The notes below the pieces were generated by a model. It was not told the DNA's origin and searched no databases. It was given only the letters and a program-made list of their open reading frames with translations. The translations under genes and the position numbers were made by a program. Below are positions 8,781 through 17,310 of a DNA stretch of 64,000 nucleotides, piece after piece. Location: NCBI GenBank assembly GCA_963664605.1, contig OY761536.1, positions 1,922,001 through 1,986,000 on the forward strand, given 5' to 3'. Position 1 is the stretch's first letter; each line of letters opens with the position of its first letter. Origin of the DNA: JAHOYW01 sp963664605. GTDB taxonomy: Bacteria > Verrucomicrobiota > Lentisphaeria > Victivallales > Victivallaceae.

Positions 8781-10678
8781 TTATCCTTCTTTTTAAGAAT
8801 GATTTCAAAAGAGTTTATTTTTTTGCTCATTTGTGGATTGCAGAATTTTCTCCTGGCTTTTTGTTCTCCATCCCCCATGAAACAAAAATCTTTACCATTT
8901 TCAAGGACACTCTCTGGAGAATATATATTGCCAACTATATTGATAATTTCTTTTGGGACATAAGTTTTTTTCTTGGTTTCATATTCCACATAAGCAATGC
9001 CGCTTCCTGTATATCCACACGATTCTATACGAATTTTTTCCGGCTCCTGCTCAAAATATATGGGCCAGTTGACTTGTTGACTATTTGCAAAATGAGCTCG
9101 AACCCTTGGCGGACTGGAAAAAAATTCTTCCCATTTTTCCGCACCATGGTGTTTTACTAAAAATTTAATTTTTGAATATGATATTTTAAATCTAACTTTC
9201 AAAACCGCTTTTACCTTAAGGCTGTCTTTAGAAGCTTTATTTATCATTTCAATGAGCTTATCAAAATAGATATCACTATTACAAGGAACAATACCATTTC
9301 GATACTGTTTCCATTGATGCCGTCGCTTCTCTTTAAGCCTTAATATTTTTTGAATCAAGCATTCCGTTTCTCCCGTAATTCTGTTGTCTCCTTTTAGAGC
9401 AAACCAGGCAGTGATAAATTCACGTAAATCAAAGTACAGGCTTTCTAATTCAAGACGAATTACGATATCTTCAATTACGGGATAGGATATTGATGTTTTT
9501 TCTAGACTCTGAAAGTATGGCTGCAGAATATTCAAGGCAGTTCCATTGAATAATTTACGCTCGTACTCCTCATTCGTTAATTGACCGCGCAGATAAGCCT
9601 GGTATTTATCCAGCAAAGTTATGTTCGGGCTGTTGATAATATGCTTAATAAGACTTATATGTTCCAGTTCGACACAGCCTGTTACTTTATGGATAGTTGC
9701 ATCAATCAAATCTGTGTTTTTAGTATTGATTAGATCCTGGTTCCAAAGTTTACCACCAACAGCAATGCATGGGTAATAAGAGAACATGAAATCACGTTTC
9801 AATTCCCAGGAAGTCAAAAGTGCAGCGGAAGCTTTACTGTTGATAGCATAGTCAGTAAATGATAAGATATTTCTAAGGGAATATATTGCCGGAGAGAACC
9901 AGTATTCAAGCCCAAGCTTATCATATAGTTTAAACTTGTCGTTTTGAGGGCCCCCGCAGTGTCCGGCGGGTTTTTCGATGAACGCCTCATAATGCCATGC
10001 GCACAGTATAATATCTCTAGGCATATTTTTCAGTACAGATGGATAAATATCAAACATATCATCCCAGACAATCATTTTCTTATTAAGCTTATTGACCACA
10101 ATGTCATAGCACTTATCTAAATGTTTTGAAAAAATATCAGCCTGAGTTTCATTTTCCAAACGTTTATTGCATTCATCGCAATAAGCGATGTCCCATGCTT
10201 CGTCAAATCCAGCATGAAAATATTTTGAGGGGAATAAATCAGCAATTTCCGCGAGATAGGATGCAAAGAAATCATAAAGAGTTTCTTGAGAAGGACAGAA
10301 TACGTGCTTGAATTTTGAAAAGCGCCCCATTTTGTCCCCGCGCAGTTCCGCAAGTTCTTCCAGTTCAGGGCATGATACAAATTGTTCGGCATGTCCAAAT
10401 AATGATATTACAGGAATAACTTCAATACTCTTTAGCGCTGCATAAGAAACTACTGTTTGGATATTTTTCTTGGAATATGACTCACTATCTTTTCTATAGG
10501 GAAATGATTCTGTTTTAATCCTTCCTTCAAGGTACAACACCAAACAATTATAATCATATTGGTCTATGAAATCAATGAATGATTTTATATATTCAATGCT
10601 TTCTATCTGCCGGGCAAGATCAAGTTGAACAGCTCTGAGTTTAAAAGGTTTTTTATCGATTTTATTTGATTTATTCAT
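8777..10678 (-). CDS. GH20-like beta-N-acetylhexosaminidase-type protein, cytosolic
   Basis: Likely exo-acting hexosaminidase or related GH20 enzyme. The catalytic Asp-Glu pair is in HAGFDEAWD (D159-E160), preceded by IEVIPVISLFGHAEQ (about 85-98), which matches the GH20 strand carrying the sugar-binding His. Residues YNCLVLYLEGR (about 43-53) fit the second barrel strand. No N-terminal GH20b domain or signal peptide is present: the barrel starts almost at the N-terminus, so it is probably cytosolic. The C-terminal 200 residues are helical and unassigned. Its first 60 codons and upstream DNA occur again as a fragment at 13983-14148. It is coupled to the gene at 6993 by a 4-base overlap. Confidence 0.78.
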   Translation of the reverse strand: MNKSNKIDKKPFKLRAVQLDLARQIESIEYIKSFIDFIDQYDYNCLVLYLEGRIKTESFPYRKDSESYSKKNIQTVVSYAALKSIEVIPVISLFGHAEQFVSCPELEELAELRGDKMGRFSKFKHVFCPSQETLYDFFASYLAEIADLFPSKYFHAGFDEAWDIAYCDECNKRLENETQADIFSKHLDKCYDIVVNKLNKKMIVWDDMFDIYPSVLKNMPRDIILCAWHYEAFIEKPAGHCGGPQNDKFKLYDKLGLEYWFSPAIYSLRNILSFTDYAINSKASAALLTSWELKRDFMFSYYPCIAVGGKLWNQDLINTKNTDLIDATIHKVTGCVELEHISLIKHIINSPNITLLDKYQAYLRGQLTNEEYERKLFNGTALNILQPYFQSLEKTSISYPVIEDIVIRLELESLYFDLREFITAWFALKGDNRITGETECLIQKILRLKEKRRHQWKQYRNGIVPCNSDIYFDKLIEMINKASKDSLKVKAVLKVRFKISYSKIKFLVKHHGAEKWEEFFSSPPRVRAHFANSQQVNWPIYFEQEPEKIRIESCGYTGSGIAYVEYETKKKTYVPKEIINIVGNIYSPESVLENGKDFCFMGDGEQKARRKFCNPQMSKKINSFEIILKKKDK

Positions 10679-10769
10679 AGATTAACTTTTTCTTTGAAGC
10701 AACATTTTATTTGTTAGTTTGTTCAAGTGTAGAAACAGTTTCATGGACTATTTCCCTGAGAAATGCTGC
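10521..10769. repeat. Direct repeat, copy B (contains 3' remnant of DUF4886 gene and 5' end of GH20 gene)
   Basis: This 249-bp segment matches 13991-14239 at constant offset 3470 with 19 mismatches counted by hand (about 92% identity) and no gaps. It covers codons 1 to about 53 of the GH20-like gene, the intergenic DNA, and at 10707-10769 the last 20 codons of the DUF4886 gene including its stop. The match stops abruptly at 10769. To the left it fades over the next few tens of bases. Confidence 0.9.
10707..10769 (-). pseudogene. 3' remnant of a DUF4886 SGNH gene
   Basis: Reads AAFLREIVHETVSTLEQTNK-stop, one residue different from the C-terminus of the intact protein at 14177-15088. There is no gene body upstream, so it is a scar of the segmental duplication. 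Confidence 0.85.
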
Positions 10770-10901
10770 GGTTTTGTCTAAATTTTTCTACTTCTTAACT
10801 TCTATTTATCTGTTTAAAAATTAATATTTTATGGAGATTTTTTCTTTATCCCCCTTTGTTTTACTAAATTTTTTTTCAGGACAACTATTGTCCATTTCGT
10901 T

Positions 10902-11009
10902 AAAGGGAGGCGGTCAACAGTCAAAATCGAATAAAAAACACCATGAGCTCATTTTGTGTATCTTGACAGCTGACCGCAACGAGACATTAACGTCGATTTA
11001 CCTCCCTTT
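10902..11009. repeat. Interrupted inverted repeat in the A+T-rich gap 10770-11106
   Basis: The left arm (10902-10924, AAAGGGAGGCGGTCAACAGTCAA when split as AAAGGGAGG plus GCGGTCAACAGTCAA) has its complement in two parts: TTGACAGCTGACCGC at 10963-10977 (13 of 15 bases pair) and CCTCCCTTT at 11001-11009 (perfect). The pieces are separated by 23 bases. The rest of 10770-11106 shows no convincing gene. This could be a decayed mobile-element end or a weak structured element downstream of the 877-residue protein gene. Confidence 0.5.
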
Positions 11010-11106
11010 TACCTTTTTCCATACGTTTTCATTTTATCAATGCTGCATCCTTTTCGTTATAATATTCTATATCAATTCTTTTATCAAAATACCATAACAC
11101 GACCTC

Positions 11107-13740
11107 CTACGGGGAGAACAAATTATCAGTATTAAGTGATATGAATTGCGGAATTTCTGACCCAACTGTCAGGAAGAAGTCTTCATAATTGCCTGTCGAT
11201 GCTGCCGAAGTTATGATCTTCCACGCTCCTGAACCATATGTGCCGACATTTACGGTTATTACCTTGGTTAAATCAGTCGAAGAAGTTTCATCCTGCGCAA
11301 CAAGCGTATTATCGGGGTTGTAGACCGATACTTTTACGAGTTCATTAGGTCCTGCGGATTCAGCGGTCAGGGTAAAGCTGCTAACGCCACTGGGAACATT
11401 TATATATAAAGGTTGCGAATTCAGAAAAAAATGGACAGGTTTGCCGGCATAATAAGCCCAGCAGGCATCTGCCTCATCTACATAAAACGTATTAGTCAAC
11501 GGCGCTATGACAAGAATATAATTTCCTGTAACAGTCGGTGTAAAAGTAATAGTTTCAGATGTTTCTCCTACAAATACTGTACCACACTGAATGGTGGTAT
11601 CTAAGTCAACAGATGAACGCAACTCCCAGCCCAATGGTTTATCATAACTGCCGACTTGCAGAAAGTTAAGTTTGACGGTAACCGGTTCGTCTGCTTCACA
11701 AGCGATAAACATGGGAACCAGACCCCGTATTTTACAAACGGAATAGACTTCATTATCATGTGATAACGTTCCTTCCACGTCCGGCGCTTCCCCTTCAATG
11801 CTCCATAAAGAATCCCAGGAATAATTGGAGTCTTCGTATGGAATCACCGCAGCCGCGTAATCCTCATTGGCGATTGCATCATTTGACGTATCAAAATATT
11901 CCATGCAAAGATCATGCTCATCAGAAGGGTAATCAAAGCCACAGTAAAAAACCCAGTAGCCATCCATTTTTTCCGCTGCGGCAATCGGCGCCCGCGCAAG
12001 AAACTCCAGGTTGCTATAACAACTTGTACAATAACCGGCAAGCATCATATACGGGGCATCATGCTCAATAACAGAAAAATCCAAGTCCAGCTTTTTATTT
12101 ACTCCATAAATAATAGCTTCAGCGTTATGCACAATCGAATAATAAGGGGCAGTTCCGTAACTCGTCACTTCAGCATGCACAATTGGCGCCTGCGGGGTAG
12201 AGAATTTTGCGATTGGTATATCTCCTCCAAACAGGAAAGGGGGCGGCACATTATAATAGGGAGTAAACGGATAGACAAAAAAGCGGAATTGCGGATTAAT
12301 CGCATCAACCGTTGCTCTCAGTTCGGCGCATTTCGTTCTCCAGTAATCAATCTGAAATTCCACAAAATCATCATGATAATTATTGTTAATAAGCCAATCC
12401 ATACGACCTTCCGGGGTGGCGTTAACCGTGATTGACCGAGCAGCCTCATATTTATCGATAATTACATCATCATAAGATATATAATAAGCATGTGTAAGTG
12501 AACTAGTATAATAATCTTCAAAATCAAGGAATACTCCCAGAATTGAAGGGTATGTTCTGCTTAAAGTGGCATATTGCGAGATGTATGTATTAAGATAGCT
12601 CCAGAATTCATCAGAATTCGGACTGAGTATCCTTGATTCATCCGCACCTGGACGGTAACGTTTCCCGTCCAGCGACGAATCCTCAAAAGGCGCGATGTGA
12701 GTACCGCGCATCCAAGCCAGAGTCTTCATATCACGATCGTCACACCAGCCGGCAAGCTGGGCAAACTGGGTAGGATCAGGACCAGTTGTTCCGGAATCAC
12801 CATAAAACCTACGGGGAACATAGGTATTAAAGCCAGAGTTTTTAGCAGCATCAATCATCCAGGGGGCATGCAGATATGAAGTTGAAGCAGCCATTACCTT
12901 ATCTACCAAAACAGCCAACTTTTCATTTTTACCGAATGGAGCATAAGAGAAAGTATCTCCAGCCAACATGGATAAAACCGGCGGCAGATTGGGGCTTAAT
13001 TTTATAGCATAATCTTCAAAGTTTCCGCTTGAAGGAATATTGATTTCAAGATACCATACGGCATCGTCGTCATCACCTACCGTTACCGGAACGTCAACAA
13101 CCAAATGTGAAGAATCCGTTTCCCCTTGGGTAACCAGTGTATCACTGGAATTATAAACTTTTACTTTTACGTGTTCACTCGTACTTCCCGCATATAATGT
13201 TACGGTAAAATCTGAGACTTTTACAGGAACTGAAAAATATATTTTTCTATTGTTATTAGCTAAGAATTTTGTCATTACTCCACAGACAACACCAACATTC
13301 ACATCACTATCGATGATATAAAAACAATTACGTCCAGTACTTATATAAAGGTACAATACTTCAGTTTTATCATGTTGATATGATATCGAGTCGGCTTGAT
13401 CAAATAAAAGGTTGCCGGAATCAAGAAGCGTATTATCCTTGGTGCGCAATTCCCAAGATGGAGGATCTGTGTAAGAGCCCAATTGTGAATGCATAACATT
13501 AATTGTAAATTCCGTATCTTCAATCGCATTTACCGCCAACATGTTGTCCCCACGAATAGTGAGCGTTGGGAAATTAGTACTTGTTGTTCTCTCCGCTCCG
13601 GTTAGTTGAGGAGCAAGTCCCTCCGGCGCAAAGAGATCATCCCAGTCAGCCAGAAAAGGATAGGCATTAGCGCTAATTACTGTGCAAAAAACAACCATAG
13701 CAAGCATAAATTGCAATAAATTTCTATTTATTCTTTTCAT
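11107..13740 (-). CDS. Secreted 877-residue barrel protein with duplicated beta-sandwich domains
   Basis: The signal peptide spans residues about 1-26 (hydrophobic run ending ISANA). Two related beta-rich domains flank a central region. The first is at about 65-250 (QLGSYTDPPSWELRT, VKVYNSSDTLVTQGET, NFEDYAIKLSP) and the second at about 690-865 (QVGSYDKPLGWELRS, VSVYNPDNTLVAQDET, NYEDFFLTVGS). The centre, about 285-640, looks like a TIM barrel (NSGFNTYVPRRFYG, DMKTLAWMRGTHI, ILGVFLDFEDYY, FRFFVYPFTPYY, DGYWVFYCGFDYP); the acidic FLDFEDYY suggests a glycosidase-like active site. I cannot name the family. The gene sits inside a duplicated segment, as if inserted between the DUF4886 and GH20 genes. 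Confidence 0.75.
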   Translation of the reverse strand: MKRINRNLLQFMLAMVVFCTVISANAYPFLADWDDLFAPEGLAPQLTGAERTTSTNFPTLTIRGDNMLAVNAIEDTEFTINVMHSQLGSYTDPPSWELRTKDNTLLDSGNLLFDQADSISYQHDKTEVLYLYISTGRNCFYIIDSDVNVGVVCGVMTKFLANNNRKIYFSVPVKVSDFTVTLYAGSTSEHVKVKVYNSSDTLVTQGETDSSHLVVDVPVTVGDDDDAVWYLEINIPSSGNFEDYAIKLSPNLPPVLSMLAGDTFSYAPFGKNEKLAVLVDKVMAASTSYLHAPWMIDAAKNSGFNTYVPRRFYGDSGTTGPDPTQFAQLAGWCDDRDMKTLAWMRGTHIAPFEDSSLDGKRYRPGADESRILSPNSDEFWSYLNTYISQYATLSRTYPSILGVFLDFEDYYTSSLTHAYYISYDDVIIDKYEAARSITVNATPEGRMDWLINNNYHDDFVEFQIDYWRTKCAELRATVDAINPQFRFFVYPFTPYYNVPPPFLFGGDIPIAKFSTPQAPIVHAEVTSYGTAPYYSIVHNAEAIIYGVNKKLDLDFSVIEHDAPYMMLAGYCTSCYSNLEFLARAPIAAAEKMDGYWVFYCGFDYPSDEHDLCMEYFDTSNDAIANEDYAAAVIPYEDSNYSWDSLWSIEGEAPDVEGTLSHDNEVYSVCKIRGLVPMFIACEADEPVTVKLNFLQVGSYDKPLGWELRSSVDLDTTIQCGTVFVGETSETITFTPTVTGNYILVIAPLTNTFYVDEADACWAYYAGKPVHFFLNSQPLYINVPSGVSSFTLTAESAGPNELVKVSVYNPDNTLVAQDETSSTDLTKVITVNVGTYGSGAWKIITSAASTGNYEDFFLTVGSEIPQFISLNTDNLFSP

Positions 13741-13914
13741 TTCATCCTACTCCTAGTTAGTGAAAATACGCAGATTTTCCTTTTGTTAATCTTAAAATAC
13801 CCTGAATTAATTTCAATTAATACATAAGACAAAATTTCATAAATGAAATAAAATATCTTATTTACACCTCCCTTAATGTGTTTATTTGTAATAGCTTAAC
13901 TTATTAAAGTTGTT

Positions 13915-14148
13915 TTATTCAGAAAAAACATTTTTTGTTCTTAATTTCAGAATTTTTGCTGTTTTTTCATAAAACCTCCCATTTTTTATTCTTTCCTCAA
14001 GGTACAACACTAAACAGTTATAATCATATTGGTCTATAAAATTGATGAATGATTCTATATATTCAACACTTTCCATCTGCCTCTCAAGATCAAATTGAAC
14101 AGCTCTAAGTTTAAAAGATTTTTTATCGATTTTATTTGATTTATTCAT
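13915..14148 (-). pseudogene. 5' fragment of a GH20-like gene
   Basis: 77 codons beginning MNKSNKIDKKSFKLRAVQ, nearly identical to the start of the GH20-like protein at 8777-10678 for about 53 residues (YDYNCLVLYLEERIK against YDYNCLVLYLEGRIK). It then diverges and stops at 13915. It lacks the catalytic DE pair and most of the barrel, so it cannot be an enzyme. Its start and leader are intact, 28 bases after the DUF4886 stop, so a short peptide could still be made. Confidence 0.85.
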
Positions 14149-14239
14149 AGATTAACTTTTTCTTTGAAGCAACATCTTATTTGTTAGTTTGTTCAAGTGT
14201 AGAAACAGTTTCATGGGCTATTTCCCTGAGAAATGCTGC
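13991..14239. repeat. Direct repeat, copy A (junction of DUF4886 and GH20 genes)
   Basis: Partner of 10521-10769, with 19 mismatches over 249 bp. In this copy the DUF4886 gene end is attached to its full gene and the GH20 start is truncated. In the other copy the reverse holds. The ancestral order on the minus strand was therefore DUF4886 gene then GH20 gene, now separated by about 3.5 kb. Confidence 0.9.
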
Positions 14240-15088
14240 ATCCTTTTCGCTAATCTCCTTAGGAACAAATTTGATATTTTCAGCACTTTCTCTGAAGAGG
14301 ACTTCAAACCATACACATCCCTGTAGGTATTCTCCTCTAACATTTGCGTGGATACTGTCAAGGCGCAGTCGCTTTTTGCCTTTTCGATTATACCAATACC
14401 ACCCTCTTATAAGTGAACCATCTTGTTTAGGTAATTGTGGATTCACAGGATTTTTATAGCTAAAATCAGAATCAGGGAAAGTAAATTTCACTTTCTGTTT
14501 TTCACGACAAGCCTGCATTGCAGATCCTGAGGGAAGTATACGTAAGTTATATGTTTTTGCTAAATTATTGTAACAATCTCTAAGTCCTTCAAACATTTTC
14601 TGTTGATTAAGTTTACTGCCCTTTCTTTTGAAAAAATAGTGGTCAGTACGATATGCCCAGGTTTGATGAACTAATATCTCTGAAGTCGGCGAATATTTTC
14701 GAATATATTTGATTAGTTTATCCGCATAAGGCTGATAAGTTTCGCTTTTAAAACTATTATAACTTACTTGTTGAATTGTTACTGCATCCCATTTTTTTGA
14801 AAGAAGTTGCTTTAATGTATATTTTTTAGCATAGTAAACTTTTTTATCATTCTTAGCATTTTCCCAGTGTTTTTCCAGAGAACACGCACTTAGATCAGCT
14901 CGATAATATTTGAGCTTGTATCCACAGGATTCAGAAATTTGTTTTAAATACCTGGTTGCGTTTTTAGAAAAACTATTACCAATAGTTAATAGTTTAAATG
15001 TTCTATTTCCTGACCTGTCTGCACTCATAGCATTAATAGTTGCTACTAATGTCAGAAATGTCAATACTCTTAGAAAAACAGTATGCAT
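14177..15088 (-). CDS. Secreted DUF4886-type SGNH hydrolase
   Basis: Putative esterase acting on an acylated glycan outside the cytoplasm. A signal peptide is seen at residues 1-20 (VFLRVLTFLTLVATINA). The SGNH block I motif is LLTIGNSFSKNATRYL (about 34-49), with Ser as nucleophile and an Asn just before it. WDAVTIQQVSYNSF (about 100-113) matches the family block with the Gln-rich turn, and SIHANVRGEYL (about 244-254) supplies the C-terminal His after a serine, in place of the usual DxxH. These agree with the DUF4886 family. The length of 303 residues is normal. It is 83 bases downstream of the 705-residue glycosidase-like gene. Confidence 0.75.
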   Translation of the reverse strand: MHTVFLRVLTFLTLVATINAMSADRSGNRTFKLLTIGNSFSKNATRYLKQISESCGYKLKYYRADLSACSLEKHWENAKNDKKVYYAKKYTLKQLLSKKWDAVTIQQVSYNSFKSETYQPYADKLIKYIRKYSPTSEILVHQTWAYRTDHYFFKRKGSKLNQQKMFEGLRDCYNNLAKTYNLRILPSGSAMQACREKQKVKFTFPDSDFSYKNPVNPQLPKQDGSLIRGWYWYNRKGKKRLRLDSIHANVRGEYLQGCVWFEVLFRESAENIKFVPKEISEKDAAFLREIAHETVSTLEQTNK

Positions 15089-15171
15089 TAAAAATTCCTT
15101 TTTGTTCTCATAATAAACAAAATTTTCATTTGATTTTTTAATATTAACTTATTTAATGATTGCGATAAATT

Positions 15172-17289
15172 TTAGTATCCACCTTGACGAATAAATTGAT
15201 TTATGTCTGGTTCATTCATAAAATCCGAAGCATAGAATTCTTCCATTTCCGGCTCGATTCGTTTGGCACAAAAATCAACACTGCCATTCAGCAAAACAAT
15301 ACGGTCTTTATCATTTAAGTCACACACTTTCATCTTCTGGTCTTGTAAGCAATAAAATTCAAGTCCAAGACTTTCATTTTCTTGTTTAACTGAGTATAAA
15401 CGAGTATTGCGACATTCAGGTGCGACCATAACTCCATCGATGATATAAATAAGCTGGAAATCAGACGCGGCAATATTGATTTCCTGAGAAACTTTTCCAT
15501 CCAACCAGACTTTTATACTTTGTGAAGAATCAGTTTCCGTATTCAATAAATACATAATTGACACATTATAACCGTCAATCTCAGTTTGATATGTCGAATA
15601 GCGTATGCTTTCAGAGGATAAAAGACGCAGAGAACCATGTTCTCCGGCAAGCACTATGCGCAAAATTCCTTCTGCAAATTTAGTCATTCCATCATCCCCG
15701 GGATATTCCGCGGCTGCAACTGTCCAGACAACGCCTTCTCCCAGTTTGTTCTCAATCAATGCCGGACGCGCTAAACATTCCTCTTTTGTTTCTCTCATAC
15801 ATGTTGAGAAGCTTGCGATAATTCGTGCGCTTTCGCTATTGATCTCAATATCTGCTGGAGTCATTTTGCCCATCCATAACGGATCATGCCTGAGCCCCCA
15901 ATAAGGAATAGTATACGAGGCAGTAGATTCTTTAGTTAAAAATCTTACTCCCATTACATCAGCCTCTTTCCAGTCTTTGATTTTAATACCGGACAGCTTG
16001 CTGATTTCACCGTCATTGAATATTTTGAGAGCATCGCCACGTTTCTCCGCTGCATTGAAATGCGCCGACCATATCAATAGATGTCCACCATCCTGAACAT
16101 ATTTAACTAATTTTTCATATACTTCTTCAGTCATGGTGTTCCAGCCAAGGAAGATCAGGCATTTATAACGGGAAATATCATTATTCAGAGGCACAATATC
16201 AAACTGTCCTCCTGGAGGATTAGCTGAAAAATTATATTCCCCCATAACATTTTCATTAAATATATTCTCTTTATGAGCGAAAACTGAAAGAAGCTTCCAG
16301 GATTTTTCCGCTGGACCTGCCTCCCATTCAGAACCGTTTTCATATTGGCCCCAGGCATAGGGATTCCAGATGTTTGGAAATCCTTCATGGTTGCCGAACA
16401 TTACACCGACAGGGCTGTCAGGGCCAAGTTCAGGCCTTTGATGGATTTTAGTAAAACGATAAAACTCACGTAAAATTTCACGCATTCGCAAAATCTTAGG
16501 ATGATCTCTTTCGTAATTGTGTTGGCTTTCAGCCATTCTGTTGGCTTTCTCTCCGTAATGCCCTGACTCAGGATATATTATGTCTGCACCGTTCAAAAAT
16601 GCCAGATACAGGCAAAGCTTCCAGCGTTTGAGATGAAGTTCATCCATATGTATGCCGCCATACCAGCCAATAGCAATATGTGCTGCCCATATCGAATTAA
16701 AACTACGTGCAGCTCCACGAAATGCCGGTAGAAGTTCCAGGGGGTTGCCAGGACACATTTCATGACTGAACATATCTATTCCTGCTTCGGCCTGGTAACT
16801 AAGTATCATGCTTGAATCAACCGTTGCAAGTTTTGTGTCAGCAACTTGAGAACGTTCAAAATCTACAAAACTCTTATAATATTCAACTAATTTTTTATGT
16901 GCTTCAGCCGGTGAATCGCAAGGAGGAAGATTCTCCCAGGTATTAAGATGACGATTGACGGTATAGGCTTTAGGCCAGGAAAGAACTCCACCGCCTTCTC
17001 CCAAAGCATAACGAGCTACAAAATATTCTCCTGCTTCCGCAATTATCTCTTCAAAATCTTCTTTGGAGAACGAACTCCACGTTGACAATTCTCCCCGCTC
17101 TACGCATTCTCCCAAAAGTACATAAATATGATTCTCCCGGCAATAACGCATTGCCTCAATAGCACTATCTTTATCTCTGTCAAGCGAGCCGCGAATCAGG
17201 TCTCCGCATTTAAGCTTACGCATTTCATCTGCCTTTTCCGGAGTAACTGGAAATGATATTCCGACAATAGGACTAATTTTCTTAGTCAT
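15172..17289 (-). CDS. Cytosolic beta-galactosidase-like barrel protein with GATase-like domain
   Basis: 705 residues without signal peptide. Residues 1-300 suggest a TIM barrel (IVGISFPVTPEKADE, CRENHIYVLLGECVE, YFVARYALGEGGG, AAHIAIGWYGGIHMDE, GADIIYPESGHYGEK with a Glu after a strand). Residues about 365-460 look like the GATase-like 'trimerisation' domain of GH42-type enzymes (YKCLIFLGWNTMTEEVYEKL, GGHLLIWSAHF). The C-terminal part is beta-rich. Function is inferred from the domain order and the operon and not from a recognised signature. It is 21 bases downstream of the 1072-residue gene. Confidence 0.65.
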   Translation of the reverse strand: MTKKISPIVGISFPVTPEKADEMRKLKCGDLIRGSLDRDKDSAIEAMRYCRENHIYVLLGECVERGELSTWSSFSKEDFEEIIAEAGEYFVARYALGEGGGVLSWPKAYTVNRHLNTWENLPPCDSPAEAHKKLVEYYKSFVDFERSQVADTKLATVDSSMILSYQAEAGIDMFSHEMCPGNPLELLPAFRGAARSFNSIWAAHIAIGWYGGIHMDELHLKRWKLCLYLAFLNGADIIYPESGHYGEKANRMAESQHNYERDHPKILRMREILREFYRFTKIHQRPELGPDSPVGVMFGNHEGFPNIWNPYAWGQYENGSEWEAGPAEKSWKLLSVFAHKENIFNENVMGEYNFSANPPGGQFDIVPLNNDISRYKCLIFLGWNTMTEEVYEKLVKYVQDGGHLLIWSAHFNAAEKRGDALKIFNDGEISKLSGIKIKDWKEADVMGVRFLTKESTASYTIPYWGLRHDPLWMGKMTPADIEINSESARIIASFSTCMRETKEECLARPALIENKLGEGVVWTVAAAEYPGDDGMTKFAEGILRIVLAGEHGSLRLLSSESIRYSTYQTEIDGYNVSIMYLLNTETDSSQSIKVWLDGKVSQEINIAASDFQLIYIIDGVMVAPECRNTRLYSVKQENESLGLEFYCLQDQKMKVCDLNDKDRIVLLNGSVDFCAKRIEPEMEEFYASDFMNEPDINQFIRQGGY

Positions 17290-17310
17290 TTTTAAATTCC
17301 TTTAACTTTT

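Noticed and set aside
10831..11097. 88-codon plus-strand ORF in the A+T-rich gap
   Set aside because: It has no ribosome binding site, low-complexity hydrophobic composition and no recognisable domain.
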